Assembly: GCA_965208965.1 (NCBI GenBank)
Contig: OZ242384.1
Coordinates: 4,464,001 to 4,528,000, forward strand
Direction of reading: 5' to 3'
Source: Bin5 sp965208965
GTDB lineage: Bacteria > Chloroflexota > Anaerolineae > Caldilineales > Caldilineaceae
DNA length: 64,000 nucleotides
The notes beneath the pieces were generated by a model. It did not search any database, was not told the DNA's origin, and saw only the letters and a program-made list of their open reading frames with translations. Positions 25,082 through 34,604 of this stretch are shown piece after piece. The position numbers and the translations under genes were made by a program. Position 1 is the first letter of the stretch. The number at the start of each line of letters is the position of its first letter.

Positions 25082-26320
25082 ATGCCCAGAGATACATCCA
25101 ATAGGGCCTTTATTCGGGATACGTCAAGTAGCCCACCTCTGGATCTCGTCCCGAGGCGCCCCTTGACAATCGGAAACCTCCTCAGTGTTTTCCCGTTGTT
25201 GTGCCTGACTGCCTTCTTCCTGTGCGGATTCGGGCCGCCGACTATAGTCGACCGGGATGTTGCGCCGCGCCAGAGGTACACGGTCGGCCAGTTGGGCCAG
25301 ATTCAGCAAGCGCACGTGCCGCCGCCTGGCATCAGCGCTGTGTCCGTCCTGGTGTACGATCTCGAAACCGGTCGCGTACTGATGAACAAGGCGGAACAGT
25401 TGCCAGTTTCGCCGGCAAGCCTGGCAAAGCTGATGACCGCTCTGCTCATCCTGGAACAAGACCGCCTCTCTGACCTGGTCACGATTCAGGGGGCCGACCT
25501 GGTAGGAGAGGCCGCCATGGGACTGAGGGCAGGGGAAGAGCTGTTTGTTGAGGAGCTTCTTTGGGGGATGCTCATTCCAAGTGGAAACGACGCCGCTATG
25601 GCCCTGGCCCGGCACCACTCCGGTCTGGTGGAGTCGTTCGTTGCCAGCATGAATCTGCGAGCCGGGGACTTGGGCATGTACAACACACTGTTCAATAATC
25701 CCAATGGATTCGATGCCGACGGCCAGGTCAGCAGCGCCCAGGATCTCTTGAAATTGGTCAAGCTGCTCTGGGAGTATCCCCTCTTTCGCGAGATCGTTGG
25801 CACCGCTGCAACGACGGTGGCAGGTCATGAACTGCAGACAACGAATCGCCTTCTCGGGTCTTACCCTGGAATAAACGGAGTCAAAACCGGCACGACTTGG
25901 CAAAGCGGTCAGTCATTGATTGCCGGTTTGGAAGAAGACGGCCATCAGCTCTTTGCCCTGGTGCTGGGAAGTGTGGATCGCTACCATGATATGAGGCTGG
26001 TCTTGCAGGCCGTCAAGGGAAGCTATGGCTGGGTCCCACTGCACTTGCCGGAACGCCCTACCGCACTGGACCGGCTTTTCGATTCGGAGGGAAACCGGTG
26101 GTTTCTGCGTGCCGACGGAATGAGTGTAGATCCGGCCGCGCTGGAGGCTGGTCCGTTTTTCGAAGCACTGCTATCGGGTTGGGAGCGCCAGGAGCTTCAG
26201 GTCTTCCGCCGCCTCCATCCGCCGCCATCAGGAGTGTGGGCAGCCGGAATGCCAGCCGGCGTGCTGGAGTGGCGCTTGGGTGACACGTTGATAGCAACCC
26301 AGCGCCTCTTTGTTGAGTGA
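25082..26320 (+). CDS. D-alanyl-D-alanine carboxypeptidase (S11, PBP5-like)
   Basis: A 412-residue low-molecular-weight penicillin-binding protein. A membrane helix at about 29-50 exports it; the peptidase domain has the three active-site motifs in order: SLAK (Ser113, Lys116), SGN near 168, and KTGTT near 267. It trims the terminal D-Ala of peptidoglycan stem peptides. A C-terminal region of about 110 residues follows the catalytic domain and has no clear amphipathic anchor. Its presence shows the organism keeps a peptidoglycan-processing enzyme. It lies between secF and an rluB-like gene. Confidence 0.92.
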   Translation: MPRDTSNRAFIRDTSSSPPLDLVPRRPLTIGNLLSVFPLLCLTAFFLCGFGPPTIVDRDVAPRQRYTVGQLGQIQQAHVPPPGISAVSVLVYDLETGRVLMNKAEQLPVSPASLAKLMTALLILEQDRLSDLVTIQGADLVGEAAMGLRAGEELFVEELLWGMLIPSGNDAAMALARHHSGLVESFVASMNLRAGDLGMYNTLFNNPNGFDADGQVSSAQDLLKLVKLLWEYPLFREIVGTAATTVAGHELQTTNRLLGSYPGINGVKTGTTWQSGQSLIAGLEEDGHQLFALVLGSVDRYHDMRLVLQAVKGSYGWVPLHLPERPTALDRLFDSEGNRWFLRADGMSVDPAALEAGPFFEALLSGWERQELQVFRRLHPPPSGVWAAGMPAGVLEWRLGDTLIATQRLFVE

Positions 26321-26408
26321 AGAAGCGACGTTCTGTGAAGTAACGGTGCGGCGACATATCGGTGATCTTCTACATTGAAAGCTCTACTCTTTTGGATCCC
26401 AAAGACAA

Positions 26409-27305
26409 ATGGCCGAAGAACGATTGCAAAAGGTACTGGCCGCGGCTGGTATCGCCAGCCGTAGGGCAAGTGAAAAGCTGATTACTTCCGGTCGCGTTCG
26501 CGTCGACGGAACTGTTGTCACCACCTTGGGTACAAAAGTAGACCCGACCAGAGTTTCTGTTACAGTTGATGGACATACGATTCGACTTGCAGAAGACAAA
26601 GTCTACTTCAGAGTCTACAAACCCAGGGGAATCCTAAGTGACATCGGCGGAGATACCGGCGGGCGCAGGACGGTTGCCAGCTTGTTGCCTCAAGGCACGC
26701 GCCGTGTCTTTCCCGTTGGCCGCCTCGACCTCAACAGCGAGGGTCTTGTTCTTCTGACGGACGACGGTGAACTGACCAACAAACTCACGCATCCCCGATT
26801 CGAGCATCCGAAGATCTACTTTGTCTTGGTGGCGCATCGGCCTCCCATAGAGGCGCTTGTCCGCTTGCGGGAAGGTGTTGAACTGGAAAGTGGTCGAACC
26901 GCTCCGGCCCGCGTTGAAATTGCAGACGAATTGCCGGCCCGCCTGATTCTTGACAAAGGAGTTCAGAGATTTGGCGCCGCAGCTTCGGACGCATGGAAAT
27001 CCTCGCCGCCTGAGAAGGGCGTATGGTTGCGTATTGTCCTGCGCGAGGGGAAGAAGCGACAGATACGCCACATGGCGGCGGCAGTCGGGATCAGCTTGAG
27101 AAGGCTCATCCGCTGGTCTATCGGCCCACTGACCCTGGAAGGTCTCGAGCCCGGAATGAACAGGGAGTTGACACCGGGCGAGATATTCGCGCTCAAGCAG
27201 ATGGTGGACAAGGGCTCTGACAGACGCCAGTCAGGTACACGGCGCGACAGGGCTGTCGACCGGTCGCGCACAAGACGGCGCTCTTCGCTGCGAAACAGGC
27301 GTTGA
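26409..27305 (+). CDS. rluB: RsuA/RluB-type 23S/16S rRNA pseudouridine synthase
   Basis: A 298-residue enzyme with an N-terminal S4 RNA-binding domain (residues 1-60, LQKVLAAAGIASRRASEKLI) and the RsuA/RluB/E/F catalytic motif VGRLDLNSEGL with catalytic Asp107. It converts a specific uridine of ribosomal RNA to pseudouridine; choice of RluB over RsuA or RluE is by resemblance only. The last 30 residues are rich in Arg and Lys, a disordered tail likely to help RNA binding. Next to cmk, a very common pairing in bacteria. Confidence 0.9.
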   Translation: MAEERLQKVLAAAGIASRRASEKLITSGRVRVDGTVVTTLGTKVDPTRVSVTVDGHTIRLAEDKVYFRVYKPRGILSDIGGDTGGRRTVASLLPQGTRRVFPVGRLDLNSEGLVLLTDDGELTNKLTHPRFEHPKIYFVLVAHRPPIEALVRLREGVELESGRTAPARVEIADELPARLILDKGVQRFGAAASDAWKSSPPEKGVWLRIVLREGKKRQIRHMAAAVGISLRRLIRWSIGPLTLEGLEPGMNRELTPGEIFALKQMVDKGSDRRQSGTRRDRAVDRSRTRRRSSLRNRR

Positions 27306-27468
27306 CTTCCATAGCTGTCGCCACCCGGGCCTCCTTGAGGTTCATCAAACTGTCCGCGAGGAATTTCGATCCCACACGTTTAGGACTTCGTCCTTTTGTA
27401 CCCGTTCGACGACCTGTCTTCAGCGACGGTTCGCTTCGTTTACCGCTTTTCCTTCTCCGGTATGAACG

Positions 27469-28242
27469 GTGAATGCAATAACGATTGACGGGCCGGCAGC
27501 ATCAGGCAAGAGCACTGTCGGTTACCAGGTAGCCCAGAGTCTCGAATTCATCTTCTTCGATACTGGCGTCATGTATCGGGCGGTCGCCTGGGCCATATTG
27601 GACAGAGGCATCGATAGCACTGACGTTGAGGCTGTTGGACGCGTAGCCGAGCAGTTGCCTATAGGAGTCAAGGCTCCCGGCGCCGAAGCGCATGACGGCC
27701 GCCAGGCGACGATTCAGATCGGGGAACTGGATGTCACCTGGTCGATCCGCAGTCCAAGCGTCGACAGCATCGTTTCCGTCGTGGCCGCGAACAGGCTTGT
27801 CCGGCATGAGCTGAGCCGCAAGCAGCGTAGTATTGGTCTTGAGTACGGAATGGGCGCTGCGGAAACCGCTGGAGTAGTGATGGTGGGCAGAGACATCGGT
27901 ACCGTCGTCCTTCCAGAAGCGCCGCTCAAGATCTACTTGGAGGCCCCCTTGGAAGAGCGGGCGAGACGTCGTTACAGCGAGCTTGTCGAACGAGGAAACG
28001 AAGCCGACTTCGCCAGAATACTGGATGACATGCGGATTCGGGACCAGATTGACAGCGAGCGTGCTGTTGCGCCGCTGCGCCCCGCCATGGACGCGTTTCA
28101 GATCCAAACGGCCGGCGCCTCCGTCCTGGAGGTCGTTGAACAGATTCTTCAGCTCGCGGTCAAACACCTGAGCGTTGCCCCGTCCTCTCTCGGCAAGCAG
28201 GACACCACTGGCGGTAGTAACCTGCGTACCGGATTGACATAG
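27469..28242 (+). CDS. cmk: Cytidylate kinase
   Basis: A 257-residue CMP/dCMP kinase, making CDP and dCDP from CMP, dCMP and ATP. The P-loop GPAASGKST begins at residue 8; DTGVMYRAV is the CMP-binding segment; GRDIGTVVLPEAPLKIYLEA carries the conserved Asp; the lid is in RRYSELVERG. It begins with GTG at 27469, since no ATG fits the conserved N-terminus. The C-terminal about 30 residues extend past the usual end and look non-conserved. Follows the pseudouridine synthase gene on the same strand. Confidence 0.93.
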   Translation: MNAITIDGPAASGKSTVGYQVAQSLEFIFFDTGVMYRAVAWAILDRGIDSTDVEAVGRVAEQLPIGVKAPGAEAHDGRQATIQIGELDVTWSIRSPSVDSIVSVVAANRLVRHELSRKQRSIGLEYGMGAAETAGVVMVGRDIGTVVLPEAPLKIYLEAPLEERARRRYSELVERGNEADFARILDDMRIRDQIDSERAVAPLRPAMDAFQIQTAGASVLEVVEQILQLAVKHLSVAPSSLGKQDTTGGSNLRTGLT

Positions 28243-28433
28243 TGTGCGGTTCCTGAGTCCCAAACTGCGCGCTTTCGTCATCTTCTGCCCTTCTCCTTCC
28301 GACCTCCATCGGGCACATCCCATCACAGCTGGCATTCGCTGCAACAGACACTGGATTGTGGTATCATTGCAGGCAGTTTTTGAACGTTCAAATTGGCTGT
28401 CGGCAGTTGCATTCAGCGCAAAGGGGTAGGAAA

Positions 28434-29402
28434 ATGGCCGCGCTGACAAATGAGCAGAAACTCGAAGTTTTCTACTGGATGGTCCTGGCTAGGACCTTTG
28501 ATGAGGGTATGGTTTCGCTTTGGAAACAGGGTAGAGGTTTGGGCGGCACCTTCAGCCAGCGGGGCCATGAGGCTGTAAGCGTAGGCTCTGCTTACGCGCT
28601 GGCGCCGGAAGATATCATTGCTCCAATGCACCGCGACATCGGCGCCTACTTTCTGAGGGGACTGACCCCGCGCCGCGTTTTCGGCAATCTCTTGGGGAAG
28701 GTGTCGGGCGTTTCCGGGGGCCGGGACGCAAATATCCATGGCATGGGTGATCTGAGCCTGGGTATCGTTGGCTACATCAGTCACATTCCCATGTCGATGC
28801 CGATTACGCTGGGCGTTGCCATGACCCTCAAACTGCGGAACGAATCCCGAGTCGCAATGACCTATGTTGGGGACGGGGGCAGCAACGCAGGCCTCTGGCA
28901 CGAAACGCTCAACATGGCCGCACTCTACAACGCCCCCTATGTCTTGATTGTAGAAAACAATCAGTACGCTTACTCCACCCATGTCACCGACCAGATGCCG
29001 ATCGAAAACATTGCCGACCGCGCTTCGGGTTACGACATTCCGGGCACAATAGTGGACGGAAACGATGTCGAGGCCGTTTATGGGGCGACTTGCGAAGCTG
29101 TAGAACGGGCGCGGCAGGGTGGCGGCCCCTCGCTGATCGAGGCCAAGACCATGCGCATGTTGGGCCACGCAATACATGACGGCGCCGAGTATGTCCCCAA
29201 GGAGCTGCTGGCCAAATGGGAGAAGAAGGACCCGGTCGCTCGTTATCAAGCCCGGCTGCTCGCTGAAATGGTGGCGGACGAGGAAGAATTAAATGAGATT
29301 CGCCAGCGTGCAGCGGTTGAAATCGAAGACGCGATCGAATTCGCCGAAGCCAGTCCGCATCCCGATCCGGACTCCGTTGAAGATGGCATTTTTGCCCCTT
29401 GA
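28434..29402 (+). CDS. Thiamine-diphosphate dehydrogenase E1 alpha subunit
   Basis: A 322-residue E1 alpha chain of the pyruvate/branched-chain 2-oxo acid/acetoin dehydrogenase class. The ThDP motif runs from GDGGSN to ENNQYA, and the substrate-channel region is HRDIGAYFLRG. It would decarboxylate a 2-oxo acid with an E1 beta partner, but no beta, E2 or E3 gene is adjacent. The ATG at 28434 follows GGGGTAGG and starts the conserved N-terminus; the frame is open 26 codons more, without family support. Substrate cannot be fixed from sequence. Confidence 0.88.
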   Translation: MAALTNEQKLEVFYWMVLARTFDEGMVSLWKQGRGLGGTFSQRGHEAVSVGSAYALAPEDIIAPMHRDIGAYFLRGLTPRRVFGNLLGKVSGVSGGRDANIHGMGDLSLGIVGYISHIPMSMPITLGVAMTLKLRNESRVAMTYVGDGGSNAGLWHETLNMAALYNAPYVLIVENNQYAYSTHVTDQMPIENIADRASGYDIPGTIVDGNDVEAVYGATCEAVERARQGGGPSLIEAKTMRMLGHAIHDGAEYVPKELLAKWEKKDPVARYQARLLAEMVADEEELNEIRQRAAVEIEDAIEFAEASPHPDPDSVEDGIFAP

Positions 29403-29435
29403 GGCCGAAAGCAATCAAGCTCCTCATTGCTGTAC

Positions 29436-29792
29436 ATGACTCCTCGCCGTACCCTGACAGGTGCAGGATTTCGCCGCAACAACCAGGAAGCAACGCGATG
29501 CGCCGGCCGCGATTCGGCCGGCGATTTTGTTGAATGGATTCTGCGGAGGTTGCACCCCGCCGACAGTTCAGAGATTCTCTACCGCATCGAACCGGGCGCC
29601 CAGCACGCAGTCCTGCAGGAACTTCCCTGGGAAGAGGTGGCCGATGTATTGGAGGAGATCGACGACGATGCCCACGACCTTTACTACCTGTATGTCCTGG
29701 GCGGCGGGGACATGGCTTTGGCAACTGGAGCCCCCCTTCGGATGTGGCCCTGGGTGGGAAGCTTGTCCTGGAGCCGCCTTGCGATGTACTAG
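29436..29792 (+). CDS. Short ORF with MgtE N-domain-like helices
   Basis: About 118 residues, hypothetical. The middle (RRLHPADSSEILYRIEPG, then ELPWEEVADVLEEID) closely resembles the helical repeat of the MgtE magnesium-channel N-domain, but there are no CBS domains or membrane helices. The last 30 residues look unstructured, and the first 30 are basic. It could be a relic of an MgtE-type gene or a stand-alone regulatory domain. The start is unsure (TTG at 29427 and ATG at 29436). It ends ten bases before the large YfhO-like gene. Confidence 0.4.
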   Translation: MTPRRTLTGAGFRRNNQEATRCAGRDSAGDFVEWILRRLHPADSSEILYRIEPGAQHAVLQELPWEEVADVLEEIDDDAHDLYYLYVLGGGDMALATGAPLRMWPWVGSLSWSRLAMY

Positions 29793-29801
29793 GATCTGGC
29801 G

Positions 29802-32800
29802 ATGAACCGACCGCCGCGAAGTTCGAAATTCCCCATTGCCTGGGCATACTGCGCTCTCGCCGCGTTATTCTTCACTCCCTTTCTGCTTCGACTTTCTGCA
29901 TTTGCTGCCGGCGACTTTACACGCCACTATCTTCCCTACAGCTTCTTTCAGCAGAAATCGCTCCTGGCTGGTAAGTTACCCGTCTGGAATCCCCATGTGA
30001 ATTCCGGCCATCCCTTCCTGGCAGATACGGAATCCGCGGTGTTTTATCCCGTAAGCAACATTCTTCTTCTGGTGACGTCGTTCAGTTCTACAGTCGTAGG
30101 AAGACTCTACTGGCTGCAGTTGGAAGCGTTCGTTCACATTTTGCTGGCATGCATTTTCACGGCGTTGCTGGTGCAACGTCTGACCGGCAGGCGCATGGCA
30201 GGATTCGCTGCCGGACTTGTCTTTGGCTTTTCGGGCTATCTGACGGGCTACCCTCCGCTGCAGTTAGGGATCCTGCGCGTGGCCGTCTGGCTGCCGCTGA
30301 TCCTCTGGCTGCTGCTACCTGAAAAGCCGGGGAAACCTGTTTGGAGACGCTGGCTCTTGGCATGCGCGGTCCATGCCGTGGCCTTTTTTGCCAACCATCC
30401 CCAGACATTCCTGTTTCTTACTTACATGGTGGCCGGTTGGATGTTCATGCTGGCCGTCTCCCAATCGCGTCCGGGTCACCAGGTAAGAGACGGTAGTCGG
30501 CTTCACCTGGCTGCCCGCGTGCTGGACGGCAAGCGAATGCTTCAGTACCTGGGGCATATGATCGCCTATGCCGCTATTCTAATCTCCCTGACAGTTGCAC
30601 AGTTGTGGCCCGCACTCGAATTCACCAGGTTGTCGGTCCGCTCCGCCCGTCCCTTTCACGAACTAAGCAGCGGGTTTCCGCCCGAAGACTTGTGGCAGTT
30701 TGTCGTTCCTGGTGTGTTTAGCCATTACTCGCCGCTGTATGTTGGAATTGCAGGATTGGGCCTTGCACTTATTTCCATGGCTGCGCTTCTGTCGAATCGG
30801 TTCAGACTCGTAGACGCAAGCCCCTTCGCGCGCCCTGCGGCAATTTTCTTCGGCGTTGCGGGCTTCTTAGCCTGCCTGATCTCCTTGGGCGACCTCCTGC
30901 CGGTCTATCCACTTCTCTATCGATATGCCCCGGGTTGGTCCCTTTTCCGGGGACAGGAAAGAATAGCTTATCTGATTGCCTTTTCAGCAAGTACCATGAG
31001 CGGATTCGGCCTGGCGCTATTGTATTCTCTGGCAGTTCGCTGGCGCCAGAGATTCGGTTGGTGCTTCCTGGTTCTTGTCGCCGGCGGCGCGGCTTTGGTG
31101 TTAGTACTGTGGCACGTTCCGGGACAACTAGAACTGTCGAATGGGGAGTTTCTGTTCCAGGCCGGAAAGTCGACTCTTCTCGCCGCGGTTTTCGTGGTTC
31201 TGTGCAGTGGCGTACAACTCTCACGTTCTCGCTTCGCTTTATTGCTCCTTGTCATCGTCGCCGACCTGTTTGCTACCAACTTCACCACCAACCTTGCAAA
31301 CGGGCTGGAAATCCGTTCTGCGCTTACACAGCCGGAACAGGTAGCCACCCAGAGGGCGGCGCAGAATTTGGCGGAAGGAACGACCTCTCTGCCTCCTCGG
31401 GTCTACAATGAGCGCCGGCTGCCCGAAGACAGTGGAATGGTAGCAGGTTGGGAGGATGTTTGGGCTGCAAGCGTACTACGTCTGTCTGCATACAATCAGT
31501 TTTTTGTGGACTTCCCTCGGGACCGCATGTGGAGGCTCGCAGGTGTTGGCACGGTGCTCACCTGGAGAGAGGAGTTGCCCGTTGCCAGCCGGCTTGTGGA
31601 AGAGTTCCCTCACGAGAACGAGACATCCCGTTTACATTCGCTGAATACCGTATACCCGCGCGTGTGGTGGGCACAGAAAGCTCGAAGTACTGACGACAGA
31701 TCCGCGCTCGCCCTATTGGCGAACCCGGATTTCGACCCCCAGCAAGAGATTCTCATCGCGGAAGCCGATGCCGAAGTCTTGGGAGAGGCATGGGAAGAGG
31801 GTCGAATGAGTTTCGGAGACGGGGGCGAAGCTTCCCTCGCGGCAGATCGAATTGCCTCCGATCATCTGGAAATCCAGATTAGTAGCGCCCAGCCCGGCCT
31901 GTTATTCATCAGCGAGAACTTTATGCCAGGCTGGCGGGCCGAGTGGACAGAGGCGGATCGATCGTCGCCACCAGCCATTTTGCCGGTTGCGCGCGCCCAC
32001 CAAGCCTTCCTGGCTGTCCCTATCCCTGCCGGAAGAGGAACGCTTAACCTGGCCTACCGTCCGGCCAGCGTGCGCTGGGGAATTGCGATCAGCGCCGTCA
32101 GTTGGATCGCTTTGCTGTTCGCACTACGAAGGCAGATCACTGCTGAGATCGGATCTGTTTGGAAGCGATCTCGTAAGTTCCCGGGCGAGATTTGGTACAA
32201 GGCTTCATCGTTTTTGACAGTTCATGAGATCCTCGAAGCCGGAGAGAGCGAAGACCGAGAGTCTTGCCTGTCGAGTCCGGGGATGCTTGCAGACATCCGG
32301 TTTCGGCGCCTGGCGGTGATTCTCGCCATACTTGCAGGCTTTGCGCTTCGGTTCTACAGGCTGGGAGAACAGGAGTTGATTTCGCGAGAGGCGTTCTCCT
32401 ATTGGTACAGTCAGCTTCCATTCTCGGAACTGGTAGACATGTTCGGGGCGTCTGGCGAGACGCTATTTCTCGGAAGCCTGTCTCTTCAGCACTATTGGCT
32501 GCCCTTCGTGGGGACTACAGAGTTTGCCTTGCGCTCAATGTCGGCTCTCCTGGGCACACTCGCCATTCCTCTTGTGTACCTATTGGCCAAGGAAATGCGC
32601 TGGCCGCCCTTGCCCTGTCTGACAGCTGCTTTCTTGATGGCTGTGAGTACCTACGCCATTGGGAGCAGTCAGGAAGTCCCACTCTATTCTCTCAGCCTGA
32701 CGCTAACCCTGGCCAGCGCTGCCCTGGCCCTTAGATTCGTAAATGAAGGGTGGAGCAAGGTCAGCTTCCTTGTTTACGTTATTTGCGGGGCTGCTACGGT

Positions 32801-34370
32801 CTATACTCACGCATTTGCAGTCCTGGCTATCCTGGCACAGAATCATTACGTCTTGATCGTGATAGCGTGCGATCGGCACAGCAACAAGAACTCACCCTCA
32901 CCGGCCCCGGACTGGTCGGTGCCAAAAAGTTGGGCCCTGGCACAGTTCACGATTGTTGCACTTTGCATCCCTTGGCTAGCCAGCGCCTGGCCCGAAATGT
33001 TCGATGTCACAGGCGGCATTTCAGGATCCTCTCTGGTTTCGGAACTGTGGTGGAGATACTCCAGTTTTCCTAAGGGGTCTCTTTTCTCGGACAGAATCTG
33101 GCTTTTGAATGCAGGTTTTTTGGGGGCCGGCCTGGTTGCCGCAGCAGTCTTCGGCGCCTTTCTGGTCGCGAAGCAGAAGGCGGTGAAGGAAGAAAGGAAC
33201 CCCGAAAGCGAACATGATGCCGAGCTATTCCGAGACTCCGAACCACGGAATTCACGACAAATAGTCCATCACCCGATCATCCTTCTTCTGCTTCTACTGT
33301 TCGTTTCCCCGATCGCATTTTGGACTCCTCTTTTCCGAAAGTGGTTCATGTTCGGAAGCTTCTATTCTGTGGCTCTACCGCCATTCTTACTCCTCATGGC
33401 CTCTGGGATAGCGCACTTCGGCGACTGGATTGAGAGCTGGCTGGGCTGGAGATGGAGAGCTTGGACAGCCGAGGCCGAAGCCGAAACTCCGACGTTCCTC
33501 AATAGGGTGCGAGTCGGCAACATGGCCGCGATTTCTCTTCTCCTCGTCCTGGTCGGAGGCAATCTGTTCACATTGCGGAATTACCACTTCGAACCGTCAT
33601 TCAGCCGTTCACGAGGACTGCGTGAACTCGCGGCAGCAATTGACCATTGGAGCGCCGGGCTGAATCCGGCACAGGTTCATATACTCCAAAGCTTTCCCGA
33701 TCCGACTTTTTTTCTCTACTATTACAAGGGTGAAGTCGAGGATTCAGTCCTGCCGCGTCACGATCAGGATCTAGAAGACGCTACAGAAGCCGTGCGCCAG
33801 ATCCGCCAAAGTGACATACAGAGAATCATTCATCCTGTCAGCTTGAACGACGATCAGGATGCGCCTAACTTGGCCAGGAGCGCAATATCCGCTTCGTACC
33901 AATTGGCGGGTCAGGAAACGGTTGGGCCGTGGCTTGTCGAGCTCTACTCACGTCCCCGTCACGAAGACTGGCGGATCTTTGATTTGGAATTCGCCAACGG
34001 GCTGGTCCTTGAGCGTGCCCAGGTCAACCCTGCCTTTCCACCGGCCGCGGGCAGGTTGGTCGTGCAAATGGAGTGGAGGGGGGATCTCGCCAACTTGACT
34101 GGAGGAGAGAAAATCTTCCTGCATCTGCTCGATGAGACTGGCAGCCTGGTCGCCCAGTGGGATCCGGCACTCCGTATGGAAAGCGCAAAACATTCCACCG
34201 CCGTAGCGATGCCGATTCCTCCTGCCCTACCGGCCGGTTCCCTGCGCCTTGTTGCTGGTCTCTACGATGTAACTGTAGAAGGCGCGCCCAGGATCTTGAC
34301 TGGGTCCGGAGAGGATTCGGTGCAACTGGCTTATTTTCATGTGTCAGATTGCGATGTTTGTGGAAGATGA
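29802..34370 (+). CDS. YfhO-GT39-like fusion membrane protein
   Basis: A 1522-residue protein in three blocks. Residues 1 to about 790 are a YfhO-like GT-C protein: many membrane helices (DFTRHYLPYSFFQ, PVWNPHVNSGHPFLAD) and an ectodomain ending FMPGWRAEW and YRPASVRWG. Residues about 830-1260 are a second GT-C module like GT39 mannosyltransferases, beginning RFYRLGEQELISREAFSYW. Residues about 1385-1522 are a beta domain with IFLHLLDETG. Such proteins transfer sugars from lipid carriers to surface polymers or proteins. In the second module the usual first-loop Asp-Glu pair reads Arg-Glu. AGGA precedes the ATG. Fusion of two modules is uncommon; function inferred only by fold. Confidence 0.8.
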   Translation: MNRPPRSSKFPIAWAYCALAALFFTPFLLRLSAFAAGDFTRHYLPYSFFQQKSLLAGKLPVWNPHVNSGHPFLADTESAVFYPVSNILLLVTSFSSTVVGRLYWLQLEAFVHILLACIFTALLVQRLTGRRMAGFAAGLVFGFSGYLTGYPPLQLGILRVAVWLPLILWLLLPEKPGKPVWRRWLLACAVHAVAFFANHPQTFLFLTYMVAGWMFMLAVSQSRPGHQVRDGSRLHLAARVLDGKRMLQYLGHMIAYAAILISLTVAQLWPALEFTRLSVRSARPFHELSSGFPPEDLWQFVVPGVFSHYSPLYVGIAGLGLALISMAALLSNRFRLVDASPFARPAAIFFGVAGFLACLISLGDLLPVYPLLYRYAPGWSLFRGQERIAYLIAFSASTMSGFGLALLYSLAVRWRQRFGWCFLVLVAGGAALVLVLWHVPGQLELSNGEFLFQAGKSTLLAAVFVVLCSGVQLSRSRFALLLLVIVADLFATNFTTNLANGLEIRSALTQPEQVATQRAAQNLAEGTTSLPPRVYNERRLPEDSGMVAGWEDVWAASVLRLSAYNQFFVDFPRDRMWRLAGVGTVLTWREELPVASRLVEEFPHENETSRLHSLNTVYPRVWWAQKARSTDDRSALALLANPDFDPQQEILIAEADAEVLGEAWEEGRMSFGDGGEASLAADRIASDHLEIQISSAQPGLLFISENFMPGWRAEWTEADRSSPPAILPVARAHQAFLAVPIPAGRGTLNLAYRPASVRWGIAISAVSWIALLFALRRQITAEIGSVWKRSRKFPGEIWYKASSFLTVHEILEAGESEDRESCLSSPGMLADIRFRRLAVILAILAGFALRFYRLGEQELISREAFSYWYSQLPFSELVDMFGASGETLFLGSLSLQHYWLPFVGTTEFALRSMSALLGTLAIPLVYLLAKEMRWPPLPCLTAAFLMAVSTYAIGSSQEVPLYSLSLTLTLASAALALRFVNEGWSKVSFLVYVICGAATVYTHAFAVLAILAQNHYVLIVIACDRHSNKNSPSPAPDWSVPKSWALAQFTIVALCIPWLASAWPEMFDVTGGISGSSLVSELWWRYSSFPKGSLFSDRIWLLNAGFLGAGLVAAAVFGAFLVAKQKAVKEERNPESEHDAELFRDSEPRNSRQIVHHPIILLLLLLFVSPIAFWTPLFRKWFMFGSFYSVALPPFLLLMASGIAHFGDWIESWLGWRWRAWTAEAEAETPTFLNRVRVGNMAAISLLLVLVGGNLFTLRNYHFEPSFSRSRGLRELAAAIDHWSAGLNPAQVHILQSFPDPTFFLYYYKGEVEDSVLPRHDQDLEDATEAVRQIRQSDIQRIIHPVSLNDDQDAPNLARSAISASYQLAGQETVGPWLVELYSRPRHEDWRIFDLEFANGLVLERAQVNPAFPPAAGRLVVQMEWRGDLANLTGGEKIFLHLLDETGSLVAQWDPALRMESAKHSTAVAMPIPPALPAGSLRLVAGLYDVTVEGAPRILTGSGEDSVQLAYFHVSDCDVCGR

Positions 34371-34604
34371 CAGGATGGGCCCTTTCCGGACTGCCCGCTT
34401 GTCTTCGAAATCTTGCTCGAAATCGTATAGGCGATTCAAACTTGAGTGGCGGATAGTTCGTCAACTTAGCCGGAGGCATGGCAGTTTTTTGCGGCGGGGC
34501 AAACCGGTCGGTCAGGCTGTCCATCAGGATTTTACAAACTCAGGCTCCGAGGTTCGCGCGAAAAGGCGCCTCTCTTGCTGTCCAGGATTCTAAAGGGAGT
34601 AGAT

